A DNA stretch of 64,000 nt from the NCBI RefSeq assembly GCF_900156625.1, contig NZ_FTOB01000004.1, forward strand, positions 62,001-126,000, in the 5' to 3' direction. Origin of the DNA: Zobellia uliginosa (GTDB lineage: Bacteria > Bacteroidota > Bacteroidia > Flavobacteriales > Flavobacteriaceae). The notes beneath the pieces were generated by a model that saw nothing but the letters and a program-made list of their open reading frames with translations, was not told where the DNA came from and ran no database searches. Positions 8,154 to 16,305 of this stretch are shown here, one piece after another. Within the stretch, counting starts at the first letter, position 1; every line of letters begins with the position of its first letter. The translations under genes and the position numbers were made by a program.

Positions 8154-9758
8154 ATGAATTATTTAGACTATATCATAATCGTTGTTTACCTAGTGGGCTT
8201 CTTGGGTCTTGGTTTTCTGTTTAAGGAAAACAGTTCAGGGGGTGACTATTTTCTAGGGGGAAGAAATACTTCTTGGTTGCCTTTGAGCCTTTCGGCCATG
8301 GCGACCCAGCTTTCGGCCATCAGTTTTATTTCGGCACCGGCATTTGTGGGCCTGAAAGATGGCGGGGGCATGCAATGGCTCACCTATGAACTGGGCGTGC
8401 CTTTGGCTATGGCATTTCTGTTGGTGGCCGTGTTGCCGACCCTCTATAAATCGGGTATTGTAAGTGTTTACGAATACCTCGAAAAACGCTTTGACGCTTC
8501 TTCGCGTTTGTTGATCAGTTTTGTATTCCAGATCAGTCGCTCCGTAGCGACCGGGGTAATGGTCTATACCATGGCCTTGATATTGCAGGCTACCATACAA
8601 TTGGATTTTTGGATATCGGTGTTGATCATTGGGGTCATTACTATGGTCTACTCTTTTCAAGGAGGAATGAAAGCCGTTATTTGGGGAGATGTCATTCAAA
8701 TGAGTATTCTGTTTTTGGGAATAATCATCTGCCTCTTCTACGGGTTCAGCGAGCTTGGGGGCATCGATAGCTTTTTGGCCAACGTAGATCAAGACCGCAT
8801 TACGGCCATTGATTTTGATAAATGGGGGTTCAACAATGCCGATGGTAATGATGAATTCGGATTTTGGCCCATGGTTATCGGCGGTTTCTTTTTATACGCG
8901 TCGTATTACGGTACGGATCAGACCCAGTCGCAGCGTCTGTTGTCATCGAGCAGTATGTCCAATCTAAAGAAATTGATGATGGCCAACGGCCTGTTGCGTT
9001 TTCCATTTACCTTGACCTATTGTATTATGGGCTTGGTGTTAGGTACCTTGTTGATGCAAGATTTGGGGTTTCAAGACCAGATGGAAAGTGTATATCAAGC
9101 CAATATTTCTTCTTTGGAGGGAAAAAAGGCCGACCTCTTGGTACCCGTGTTCATCATTAAATATTTGCCCAACGGCGTAATCGGTATATTGATCGTGGCC
9201 ATTATGTCGGCCGCGATGTCTACCCTCAGTTCTACGGTCAATTCGTTGTCTGCCGTTACCATGGAAGATTTTGTGAAGCGATTCAAGCCCGAAATGGGAG
9301 ATAGGCAATATATGTCGTACTCACGATTACTTTCCATTTTCTGGGGATTGGTCTGTTTGTTCTTCGCTTTTTTTGCGGGAAATATCGAGGGTACCGTTAT
9401 CGAGGTCATCAATAAGATCAGTTCGGTGTTTTATGGTCCTATCCTGGCCGCTTTTATTTTGGCGATCTTGACGAAACGAACCCACGCCCTTGGGGCCAAC
9501 ATCGGTATTGTTGCCGGGGTACTGTTCAATATTTACCTTTGGTTGTACGTGCCGCAAATATTTTGGTTCTGGTGGAATGCCCTCGGGTGTTTGGTCACCA
9601 TTCTTGTGGCCCTTGCCGTTAGTTATACGGTCAAGAGAACGGTAAACGAAGGTCTAGAGGTGGTATACTATTCTGGGAAGAAAGAAGTGGCTATTTTGGT
9701 CGGTTACTTTGTGATCATTCTTTGTGCTTGTCTTTTGCTCCCCTCTGTATTCAATTAA
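8154..9758 (+). CDS. Sodium:solute symporter (SSS family)
   Basis: 534 aa, about 13 hydrophobic segments, beginning MNYLDYIIIVVYLVGFLGLGF. SSS-family features are GDYFLGGRNTSWLPLSLSAMATQLSAISF near residue 30 and VAIMSAAMSTLSSTVNSLSAV near 340, the region that forms the sodium sites in this family. It is an inner-membrane cotransporter for sugars, acids or similar solutes. It lies between the GH63 gene and the glycerate kinase gene (10-bp gap to the latter) and probably carries the intact glycosylglycerate, or its products, into the cytoplasm. Family call is firm; the substrate is inferred from neighbours. Confidence 0.88.
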   Translation: MNYLDYIIIVVYLVGFLGLGFLFKENSSGGDYFLGGRNTSWLPLSLSAMATQLSAISFISAPAFVGLKDGGGMQWLTYELGVPLAMAFLLVAVLPTLYKSGIVSVYEYLEKRFDASSRLLISFVFQISRSVATGVMVYTMALILQATIQLDFWISVLIIGVITMVYSFQGGMKAVIWGDVIQMSILFLGIIICLFYGFSELGGIDSFLANVDQDRITAIDFDKWGFNNADGNDEFGFWPMVIGGFFLYASYYGTDQTQSQRLLSSSSMSNLKKLMMANGLLRFPFTLTYCIMGLVLGTLLMQDLGFQDQMESVYQANISSLEGKKADLLVPVFIIKYLPNGVIGILIVAIMSAAMSTLSSTVNSLSAVTMEDFVKRFKPEMGDRQYMSYSRLLSIFWGLVCLFFAFFAGNIEGTVIEVINKISSVFYGPILAAFILAILTKRTHALGANIGIVAGVLFNIYLWLYVPQIFWFWWNALGCLVTILVALAVSYTVKRTVNEGLEVVYYSGKKEVAILVGYFVIILCACLLLPSVFN

Positions 9759-9768
9759 AATCAGAATT

Positions 9769-10893
9769 ATGAAAATTGTAATCGCTCCCGATAAATTCAA
9801 AGGTTCCCTCACCGGTTTTGAGTTTTGTGACGCTGTAGAGGAAGGCCTGCAGTACGTATTCGATGATGTCGAAATCGTAAAAATGCCTTTGGCCGATGGG
9901 GGAGACGGTACCATCGATGTGGTAAGGCATTATATACACGGTGAAAAAATAAGTATAACCGTAAACGACCCCTTGTTTAGGCCTATAAGCGCTTCCTACC
10001 TATATGCTTCGGAAAACCACATCGCCTATATTGAAATGGCGGAAGCATCCGGACTCAAACTATTGGCCGATGCGGATAGAAACTGTATGAACACTACCAC
10101 TTTCGGTACGGGTGAGCTTATCGCCGATGCCCTTGAGCGTGGGGCCCAGGAAATTATTCTAGGGATAGGGGGAAGTGCCACCAACGATGGGGGTATGGGC
10201 ATGGCAAATGCCTTGGGCTATCGTTTTAAGGATAGTTTTAGTAAAAAATTGGATCCGGTAGGAAGCAATTTGAGCAAGGTAAAAAGTATTGATGCCTCAA
10301 AGGTGCATCCTCTCTTGGCCAATGCAAAATTTAAAATCGCCTGTGATGTTTCCAATCCGTTTTATGGCGTGAACGGGGCGGCCAAGATCTATGCCCGACA
10401 AAAGGGGGCATCCGAAAAAGAAATAGAGTTGTTGGACAAAGGCTTGAAGAGTTTTGCCAAGGTCGTTTTTGATACCTACGACATAAGCCTACAGAAAATA
10501 CAGGGCTCGGGTGCCGCAGGAGGAATTGGCGGAGGGGCTATCGTATTTCTAAGGGGCGAGCTCACTTCCGGTATCGATTTGGTCAAGGGTTTGGCCCGTT
10601 TTGATGAGGTAATCGCAAATGCCGATTGGGTGATTACCGGTGAAGGCCAGCTAGACGAACAGACCCTGTCGGGCAAGACCATAGATGGGGTGATTACTTC
10701 CGCGAAGAAGGCGAATGTTCCGGTGGCCGCGCTTTGTGGTTCGGTATCTATATCCATAGAACAACAAGAAGGGTTCGGGCTGGCCTATGTAAATTCCATC
10801 GTGAGGGGAATCTCTACCTTGCCCGAAGCCATGGCTTCCAGCTATACGAATCTGGTAAATGCCGGTTATAATTTCGCCAAGTTGATAAAATAA
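9769..10893 (+). CDS. Glycerate kinase
   Basis: 374 aa from ATG 9769 (MKIVIAPDKFKGSLT). The open frame reaches back to 9724 inside the symporter gene, but the motif IAPDKFKGSLT normally opens the protein. Glycerate kinase type I signatures include MPLADGGDGT, GIGGSATNDGGMGMANALG, GSGAAGGIGGG and ITGEGQLDEQTLSGKT. It phosphorylates D-glycerate, usually to 2-phosphoglycerate, feeding lower glycolysis. Ten bases separate it from the symporter gene, so they are co-transcribed. Its presence is the main clue that the GH63 enzyme upstream releases glycerate. No other glycerate-forming genes (tartronate semialdehyde or glyoxylate route) are nearby. Confidence 0.93.
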   Translation: MKIVIAPDKFKGSLTGFEFCDAVEEGLQYVFDDVEIVKMPLADGGDGTIDVVRHYIHGEKISITVNDPLFRPISASYLYASENHIAYIEMAEASGLKLLADADRNCMNTTTFGTGELIADALERGAQEIILGIGGSATNDGGMGMANALGYRFKDSFSKKLDPVGSNLSKVKSIDASKVHPLLANAKFKIACDVSNPFYGVNGAAKIYARQKGASEKEIELLDKGLKSFAKVVFDTYDISLQKIQGSGAAGGIGGGAIVFLRGELTSGIDLVKGLARFDEVIANADWVITGEGQLDEQTLSGKTIDGVITSAKKANVPVAALCGSVSISIEQQEGFGLAYVNSIVRGISTLPEAMASSYTNLVNAGYNFAKLIK

Positions 10894-11046
10894 GGGTTGT
10901 ATTCGTTTCAGAATCGGTTGTCGGCCTTCCTTGAAATCGGGGCTGTCAAAAAAATACTCCTTTCTATTTCGCTACTGACAAAGGGCTGTCACATGGCACT
11001 TTTACATTTGTTCCTATAAAACAATACGAACTTAAAAGTGCAACTT

Positions 11047-11547
11047 ATGAACAGCGAAATTACACCCAAGGAAAAAGTAAACCAAGTTATCCTTCCCTCT
11101 GAGCTATTGGCGCATTGGCAAGGCCATAGGGTGCTTACCCGAAAGCTAATAGAGAAATTTCCCGATAAGGAATTTTTTGGGTATACCCTGGGCGGCATGC
11201 GAACCTTTGCCGAAATGGTCGAAGAACTACTAAGTATTGCCGGGCCGGGTACCAAAGAGATCGTAACGGGTAAAACGGCCTCCTTTGATGAAGCCTCGCC
11301 CAAGGGAAAGACAAAGGCCGAAATTTTGGAGTTGTGGGATAGGACCACGGAGGAAATCAATGAAAATTGGTCCCAAATTGAAGTGGGACGCTTCCATGAT
11401 GAAATCAAAAGTTTTGGGCAATATGAAGGCACGGTTCAATCGGCCATACTGTATTTTATAGATAATGAAATACACCACCGGGGTCAAGGGTATGTCTATT
11501 TGCGAACCCTAGGTATAGAACCGCCCATGTTCTGGGATAGAAATTAA
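11047..11547 (+). CDS. DinB-like superfamily protein
   Basis: 166 aa from ATG 11047. A GTG at 11038 in frame is less likely. The four-helix DinB/YfiT-like pattern is seen: LLAHWQGHRVLTRKLIEKFPD near the start, GGMRTFAEMVEELLSIA in the middle and IDNEIHHRGQGYVYLRTLGIEPP near the end. The IHHRGQ histidine is the usual C-terminal metal ligand. Members are metal-binding and include thiol-dependent transferases, but most have no known function. It stands upstream of a 69-aa gene and hemN on the same strand with an 18-bp gap to the former. Confidence 0.8.
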   Translation: MNSEITPKEKVNQVILPSELLAHWQGHRVLTRKLIEKFPDKEFFGYTLGGMRTFAEMVEELLSIAGPGTKEIVTGKTASFDEASPKGKTKAEILELWDRTTEEINENWSQIEVGRFHDEIKSFGQYEGTVQSAILYFIDNEIHHRGQGYVYLRTLGIEPPMFWDRN

Positions 11548-11565
11548 CGGTAAAAAGCCTAAGCA

Positions 11566-11775
11566 ATGACAGTATTGGTCTTTAAGACATCCGTTTCAAA
11601 GAATAAACAGGTAAAAAGGCTCAAACCTCTCTTGACCCAATTGGTCGAACCGAAGGGGCGATGGAATTTTGATCTGGAAGATTGTGATAATATCCTACGG
11701 GTCGAAACCCGTCAATGCCCATCTTCGGTAGTGCGGCTATTGCAAGGACAGGGCTATGTTTGCGAAGAACTTTAG
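11566..11775 (+). CDS. Small conserved protein, ferredoxin-like fold suspected
   Basis: 69 aa. The order strand, helix, strand, strand, helix, strand can be read from the hydrophobicity (TVLVFKTSV, VKRLKPLLTQLV, RWNFDLEDCDNILRVET, VVRLLQGQGYVCEEL). This resembles heavy-metal-associated domains, but the CxxC metal motif is missing, so metal binding is not claimed. I do not recognise a named function. It lies 18 bp after the DinB gene and ends in a terminator whose stem includes its stop codon. Confidence 0.6.
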   Translation: MTVLVFKTSVSKNKQVKRLKPLLTQLVEPKGRWNFDLEDCDNILRVETRQCPSSVVRLLQGQGYVCEEL

Positions 11776-11799
11776 CGGGCCAAATCGGCCCGCTATTTT
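11773..11799 (+). terminator. Intrinsic terminator overlapping the 69-aa gene stop
   Basis: TAGCGGGCC (11773-11781) pairs perfectly with GGCCCGCTA (11787-11795) around a 5-nt loop, then TTTT. The first three bases are the stop codon of the upstream gene. Confidence 0.8.
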
Positions 11800-11806
11800 C
11801 CCATAC

Positions 11807-11850
11807 CTGACATATATCATATTTTAAACAGCTTAACAAAGTTAAGTTTG
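11807..11850 (+). promoter_or_regulatory. hemN promoter with FNR/CRP-type box
   Basis: The dyad CTGACATATATCAT (11807-11820) is followed by the exact -7 element TAAGTTTG (11843-11850), a start-to-start distance of 36 nt. The ATG of hemN is at 11871. The spacing puts the box near -41, the class II activator position. Confidence 0.75.
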
Positions 11851-11870
11851 TATAAAACAAGATACGATTT

Positions 11871-13232
11871 ATGTGCAGTCTAGTTCAAAAATACAATGTG
11901 GCAGGTCCGCGATACACCAGTTACCCTACTGTTCCTTATTGGAATATGGATACTTTTTCTAGCAAGAAGTGGCAATCGACCCTGATCCAAAGTTTTGAGG
12001 AAAGCAATGCGAAAGAAGGTATTAGCCTGTACATACACTTGCCCTTTTGTGAGAGTATGTGTACGTTTTGTGGTTGCCATAAACGCATAACCCAACGGCA
12101 TGAGGTTGAGGAACTGTATATTCGTACCGTGTTGAAGGAGTGGAAGTTGTATTGCGACCTCTTTTCTCAGCGGCCCATAATCAAAGAACTTCATTTGGGG
12201 GGCGGTACCCCTACTTTCTTTACTCCACAGAACCTCAAGAACCTGATCAATGGCATATTTAGCATGGCCAAAAGGGCCGAAGACTACGAATTTAGTTTTG
12301 AGGGGCATCCAAACAACACCACCAAAGAACATTTACAGGCACTGTACGATGTAGGGTTTAGGCGGGTCAGTTTTGGGGTGCAAGATTACAATGTCAAAGT
12401 ACAACAGGCCATCCATCGCATTCAGCCTTTTGCGAATGTAAAAAACGTAACGCAATGGGCCAGGCAGATCGGTTATACATCGATTGGCCATGATATTATT
12501 TTCGGACTTCCTTTTCAGAAGGAGGAACACGTTCGCGAAACTATATTGAGAACCAAGGAACTGCGCCCAGATCGTTTGGCCTTTTATAGCTATGCCCATG
12601 TGCCTTGGTTAAAGGGTAACGGGCAAAGAGGGTATAAAGATGCCGATTTGCCTTCGGCCGAAGAGAAGCGCCAACAGTATGAAACCGGTAAGGCCTTATT
12701 GGCCGAGGTCGGGTACCGTGAAATCGGTATGGACCACTTTGCCCTTCCTACCGATGCATTGTATAAATCTATGCAATCGGGTGAATTGCACCGTAACTTT
12801 ATGGGGTACACGGCCTCTAAGACCCAAGCAATGATTGGTTTGGGAGCCTCTAGTATCAGTGATAGTTGGTATAGCTTTGCTCAAAATGTTAAAGGTATCG
12901 AAGAGTACCAACATTTGGTGGAAAACAACGTTATTCCAGTGTATCGAGGTCATATTCTCACCGATGAAGATCGCGTGATAAGAAAGCACATCTTAAATTT
13001 GATGTGCGGGTTTAAAACCTCTTGGTCGCTGCCGAGCCTGCGTTTTGAGGCAATTGACGAGGTGCGGGAAAGGTTGCGTGAAATGGAACGGGATGCTTTG
13101 GTGCTTGTCGTTGAAGATGGGGTAGAGGTCACCGAAAAGGGACGTCCGTTCATTCGTAACATTTGTATGGCATTTGATGTGCTTTTACATAAAAAGGAAC
13201 CGGAAAAAAGATTATTTTCAATGACAATTTAA
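11871..13232 (+). CDS. hemN: Oxygen-independent coproporphyrinogen III oxidase (radical SAM)
   Basis: 453 aa, the length of true HemN. The radical-SAM cluster motif CESMCTFCGC (CxxxCxxC plus the extra Cys typical of HemN) is near residue 62, and LHLGGGTPTFFTP follows near 107. It catalyses anaerobic oxidative decarboxylation of coproporphyrinogen III to protoporphyrinogen IX, supplying haem when oxygen is low. The promoter carries an FNR-type box at the same spacing as the cbb3, nos and usp promoters, so it probably belongs to the same micro-oxic regulon. A universal stress protein gene follows after 30 bp. A second, shorter HemN-like gene lies at 58714. Confidence 0.93.
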   Translation: MCSLVQKYNVAGPRYTSYPTVPYWNMDTFSSKKWQSTLIQSFEESNAKEGISLYIHLPFCESMCTFCGCHKRITQRHEVEELYIRTVLKEWKLYCDLFSQRPIIKELHLGGGTPTFFTPQNLKNLINGIFSMAKRAEDYEFSFEGHPNNTTKEHLQALYDVGFRRVSFGVQDYNVKVQQAIHRIQPFANVKNVTQWARQIGYTSIGHDIIFGLPFQKEEHVRETILRTKELRPDRLAFYSYAHVPWLKGNGQRGYKDADLPSAEEKRQQYETGKALLAEVGYREIGMDHFALPTDALYKSMQSGELHRNFMGYTASKTQAMIGLGASSISDSWYSFAQNVKGIEEYQHLVENNVIPVYRGHILTDEDRVIRKHILNLMCGFKTSWSLPSLRFEAIDEVRERLREMERDALVLVVEDGVEVTEKGRPFIRNICMAFDVLLHKKEPEKRLFSMTI

Positions 13233-13262
13233 TAGGCCCTAATCTTCTAAAATAGAAATATT

Positions 13263-14084
13263 ATGAAAAAAATTATAGTACCTCTAGATTTCTCCGAACA
13301 GTCTGAATATGCGCTTAAGGTTGCCGTATCGTTGGCAAAAAAGCATGGTTCGGAAATACTGGCCTTACACATGCTGGAACTCAATCAGGCCATGATTACT
13401 TCTTCCGAAGGCTTTCATCCTGAACAGACCGTTTTTCTGATAAAACTGGCAGAGAAAAGGTTCAATGAATTTTTAAAGAAACCTTATTTGGAAGGTGTGA
13501 AGGTTACACCGATCATCAAACACTACAAAGTTTTCAGTGAGGTGAATGCCATAGCCGAAGAGCACAAGGCCGATCTTGTTGTTATGGGCTCACATGGTAC
13601 CGATGGTCTCGAAGAGATCTTTATAGGGTCGAATGCCGAAAAGGTAGTACGAAATTCTGAAGTGCCCGTATTGGTCATTAAGAACGAAATCGCTAATTTT
13701 AGTATAAATCGTTTTGTTTTTGCCTGCGATTTTAAAGAAGAAAGTATCTCGGCCTATAAAAAGGCCAAGGCATTTGCCGATTTATTAAAAGCCGATTTAG
13801 ACTTGGTGTATATCAATACGCCGGGCGATAATTTTTTAAGTTCAGCGGATATCTACAAACGTGTAAACGCTTTTATCGGTAAGGTAAACGAGGCCTTACA
13901 GGTAGAGATCTATAACGATTATAGTGTAGAACGCGGGGTATTGAATTATAGCGAAAACAACAGTGCCGATGCCATAGGGATACCTACCCATGGACGTAGG
14001 GGACTATCCCATTTCTTTATGGGTAGTATTGGAGAGGACATCGTGAACCACTCCAAGATTCCTGTCGTTACGTTTAAAATATAG
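13263..14084 (+). CDS. Universal stress protein, two UspA domains
   Basis: 273 aa made of two UspA folds. The first opens with KKIIVPLDFSEQSEYAL and contains GSHGTDGLEEIFIGS (GxxG-x9-GS, the ATP-binding pattern). The second ends with HGRRGLSHFFMGS, which fits the same pattern. ATP-binding Usp proteins act in stress and energy-starvation responses; the partner is unknown. It follows hemN after 30 bp and is probably read from the same FNR-type promoter. A second gene of this type at 40323 has its own box of the same type. Confidence 0.9.
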   Translation: MKKIIVPLDFSEQSEYALKVAVSLAKKHGSEILALHMLELNQAMITSSEGFHPEQTVFLIKLAEKRFNEFLKKPYLEGVKVTPIIKHYKVFSEVNAIAEEHKADLVVMGSHGTDGLEEIFIGSNAEKVVRNSEVPVLVIKNEIANFSINRFVFACDFKEESISAYKKAKAFADLLKADLDLVYINTPGDNFLSSADIYKRVNAFIGKVNEALQVEIYNDYSVERGVLNYSENNSADAIGIPTHGRRGLSHFFMGSIGEDIVNHSKIPVVTFKI

Positions 14085-14112
14085 ATGCACTTAAACTTTA
14101 TGCAACTATTAG

Positions 14113-14146
14113 GCCGGTCCGTTTCATACGGACCGGCTATTTTTTT
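14113..14146 (+). terminator. Intrinsic terminator after hemN-usp
   Basis: GCCGGTCCGT (14113-14122) pairs perfectly with ACGGACCGGC (14128-14137) around a 5-nt loop, followed by TATTTTTTT. It ends the hemN-usp unit just before the convergent oxidoreductase gene. Confidence 0.9.
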
Positions 14147-14157
14147 ACCGGTTCGGG

Positions 14158-15549
14158 TTAGCCGATCTTCATTTCTTCGGGGTTCCAGTTTACGGGTTCT
14201 TTTTTGTAATAGCTTTCATTGGCCAATAAGGCCGCGCCAGCGGCCCGTAGTCCGAACGTAGGGTCTTGAACGACCTTTCCGTTTTTGCGAATGGCGGTGA
14301 AGAAATTATAAAAATGATCGTGGTGGCCACCTTTGTAGTTCTTTGGTGCCTGCCATTTGCTTGTTCCTGTGGCCAAGGCCGAAGTACGGGGGTCTAAGTT
14401 TTGTTGGGCATACCCGTTCCTGATTTGTTCTTGCATGGCTTCGGGAAAGGAAATCATCGAATAACCACCGGGTACTAGGTTGAGTTTGGAGCGTTTTAGG
14501 GAAACGGAATTTTGGCCAACTTCCATTTCGCCTTCGGTCCCGATCAGTTTAAAGCCACTTCCTCCCCCGCTTCCGGCGATGAAGTTGATGCGAAAGGCCG
14601 CATTGAAGGCTGCGTGGGTCGCCGTCTTTGGATAATCGTAAAGGGTGATGCTTACATCAGGTACGTCCCTGCCATCCTTCCAATAGCGAAGGCCTCCGGT
14701 AGCCATGGCTCGGTTCGGGCCATGGGAGTCGATAACGTAGTTCAAGGTAGAGAATGCGTGAACAAAGAGGTCTCCGGCAACACCTGTGCCGTAATCCCTA
14801 TAATTTCTCCATCTAAAAAATCGTTTCGGTTCAAATTTTACCTTGGGCGCTTGCCCTAAAAACGTATCGAAATCAACGGTTTTTTTGTTTGCGTCGGGTG
14901 GGATCGGATATTGCCAAGCACCCTCTGCCGAGTATCGGTCATTATAAAAATCGAGCATTACAATATCTCCAATGGCCCCTTCTTGGTAGAGCTGCTTTGC
15001 CTTTTCATTGCCTAAGGAAGCCATTCCCTGACTTCCTACTTGACATATCTTGCCAGAAGCTTTTTGGGCCTCTATTATGGCTTGTCCGTCTTGCCAATCT
15101 TGTACCATAGGTTTTTCGCAGTAGACGTGTTTTCCGGCCTTAAGGGCGTCTATGGCAATTTGTTTGTGCCAGTGGTCGGGCGTGGCGATAATCACGGCGT
15201 CAATATCTTTTCTTTTGAGGATTTCCCTATAGTCGCGGGTGGTGAAAATATTATCGCCCCACAATTCCTTGGCCCTTTCGAGTCGGCCCGTATAAAGGTC
15301 GCATGCGGCAACCAGCTTTATGCCGGAAACGGTGAGCGCGGCCTTGGTGTCGAAAATACCCTGAATACCGGTTCCGATCAAGGCCAGTTGTATTTGGTCA
15401 TTTGAGGAGAGCACCTTGGTGTCGTATTCGCGTTGCATTAAGATGCTTTCGTCTTTTGATGCCGATAAGATTAAGGGGGCAGAAGTCACTGCTGCGGAAC
15501 CTAAGGCTGCTTTTTTAAGGAAATACCTTCTTGAGTTGTCTTGTTTCAT
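14158..15549 (-). CDS. Exported Gfo/Idh/MocA-family oxidoreductase
   Basis: 463 aa. The N-terminus SRRYFLKKAALGSAAVTSAP is a twin-arginine-type signal, so export by Tat is expected. A Rossmann domain follows (IALIGTGIQG-like stretch LALIGTGIQGIFDTKAAL, residues about 53-70), then HVYCEKPMVQDWQDG with the EKP motif and a C-terminal alpha/beta substrate domain. Members use tightly bound NAD(H) in sugar dehydrogenation or, in GH109, glycoside hydrolysis. The substrate here cannot be named. It is monocistronic, convergent with the hemN-usp unit and divergent from the nos promoter. Confidence 0.82.
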   Translation of the reverse strand: MKQDNSRRYFLKKAALGSAAVTSAPLILSASKDESILMQREYDTKVLSSNDQIQLALIGTGIQGIFDTKAALTVSGIKLVAACDLYTGRLERAKELWGDNIFTTRDYREILKRKDIDAVIIATPDHWHKQIAIDALKAGKHVYCEKPMVQDWQDGQAIIEAQKASGKICQVGSQGMASLGNEKAKQLYQEGAIGDIVMLDFYNDRYSAEGAWQYPIPPDANKKTVDFDTFLGQAPKVKFEPKRFFRWRNYRDYGTGVAGDLFVHAFSTLNYVIDSHGPNRAMATGGLRYWKDGRDVPDVSITLYDYPKTATHAAFNAAFRINFIAGSGGGSGFKLIGTEGEMEVGQNSVSLKRSKLNLVPGGYSMISFPEAMQEQIRNGYAQQNLDPRTSALATGTSKWQAPKNYKGGHHDHFYNFFTAIRKNGKVVQDPTFGLRAAGAALLANESYYKKEPVNWNPEEMKIG

Positions 15550-15634
15550 GTAATAGGTCAGGGTTTTGTTCGGTCAACCGATGAATTTACAATTTTCTAC
15601 CGATCCCTGATTTCTTTTTGAGGAAAATAAAAAA

Positions 15635-15648
15635 AGACATTTTTGTCC
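15635..15648. promoter_or_regulatory. NsrR/Rrf2-type dyad in the nos promoter
   Basis: AGACATTTTTGTCC is an imperfect dyad that matches, allowing purine and pyrimidine exchanges, GGATAAAAATATCC before the Rrf2 gene (26178) and GGATAATTTTGTCC before ric (25666). It ends 6 bp before the FNR-type box. Its link to the Rrf2 protein is inferred from shared sequence. Confidence 0.5.
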
Positions 15649-15654
15649 TATTTA

Positions 15655-15698
15655 CTGATATATATCATGTTTTTCGCCTCGTATAGCACCTATTTTTG
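15655..15698 (+). promoter_or_regulatory. nos promoter with FNR/CRP-type box
   Basis: CTGATATATATCAT (15655-15668) contains the perfect dyad TGATATATATCA. The exact -7 element TATTTTTG (15691-15698) starts 36 nt after the box. The first gene of the cluster begins at 15728. Confidence 0.78.
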
Positions 15699-15727
15699 TT
15701 GAAAATTTAATCATTAAACCACTCAAA

Positions 15728-16240
15728 ATGAAAATAGTAGTTAAAAGTGTAGTGCTGATTTTTTCGCTTTTGCTTATGGCCTGTGGAGGCAAGGAAGAAA
15801 AGAAGAAAGAAGGATTTAGTGTAGATCGTGAAAAGGCAAAAACGGAAAAGCCGGCCGAGGCGGTACCTGCTACCAGTGCAGTACCGGCATCTCAACGTAT
15901 CGATCTTGAGAACAAGGGGGTCGGCCCGGTAAAATCGGTGACCCTGTCTCCCGATATCGACGAGGCCTTGGCCAAAAAAGGGGAGGAAATCTATACCCAA
16001 ATGTGTTTGGCCTGCCATAGGGTCGATAAAAAATTCATAGGTCCGGCACCAACGGGTATTTTAAAAAGACGTAGTCCCGAGTGGGTTATGAACATGATCC
16101 TAAACCCAGAGGTAATGGTAAAAGAAGATCCGTTGGCAAAAGAGCTTATTGCCGAATTCAACGGGGCTCCGATGTCGAACCAAGGCTTGACCGAAGACCA
16201 GGCCCGAAGCGTACTGGAATTTTTTAGAACGCTCGAGTAG
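15728..16240 (+). CDS. Lipoprotein mono-haem cytochrome c of the nos cluster
   Basis: 170 aa. A signal peptide ends in the lipobox LLMAC (Cys about residue 19), followed by a charged Lys/Glu linker and a class I cytochrome c domain with one CLACH haem site near residue 95 and a likely axial Met in APMSNQGLT. It should be anchored in the periplasm and pass electrons to nitrous oxide reductase, as cytochromes c do in other clade II nos clusters. It is the promoter-proximal gene, 65 bp before nosZ, under the composite FNR/NsrR-like promoter. Confidence 0.85.
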   Translation: MKIVVKSVVLIFSLLLMACGGKEEKKKEGFSVDREKAKTEKPAEAVPATSAVPASQRIDLENKGVGPVKSVTLSPDIDEALAKKGEEIYTQMCLACHRVDKKFIGPAPTGILKRRSPEWVMNMILNPEVMVKEDPLAKELIAEFNGAPMSNQGLTEDQARSVLEFFRTLE

Positions 16241-16305
16241 TGTGGGCCATTAAAGTCCACGGCTGTTTATACAGCATAAATAAGATAACCACAAAAACAG
16301 TACAA

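Noticed and set aside
8253-8792. 179-aa reverse-strand frame inside the symporter gene
   Set aside because: His/Gln-rich composition and full overlap with a well-supported membrane protein gene show it is an antisense shadow.
14158-15549. Assignment of the Gfo/Idh/MocA protein as a GH109 glycosidase
   Set aside because: The export signal and NAD fold fit, but no residue set specific to GH109 could be verified by eye.
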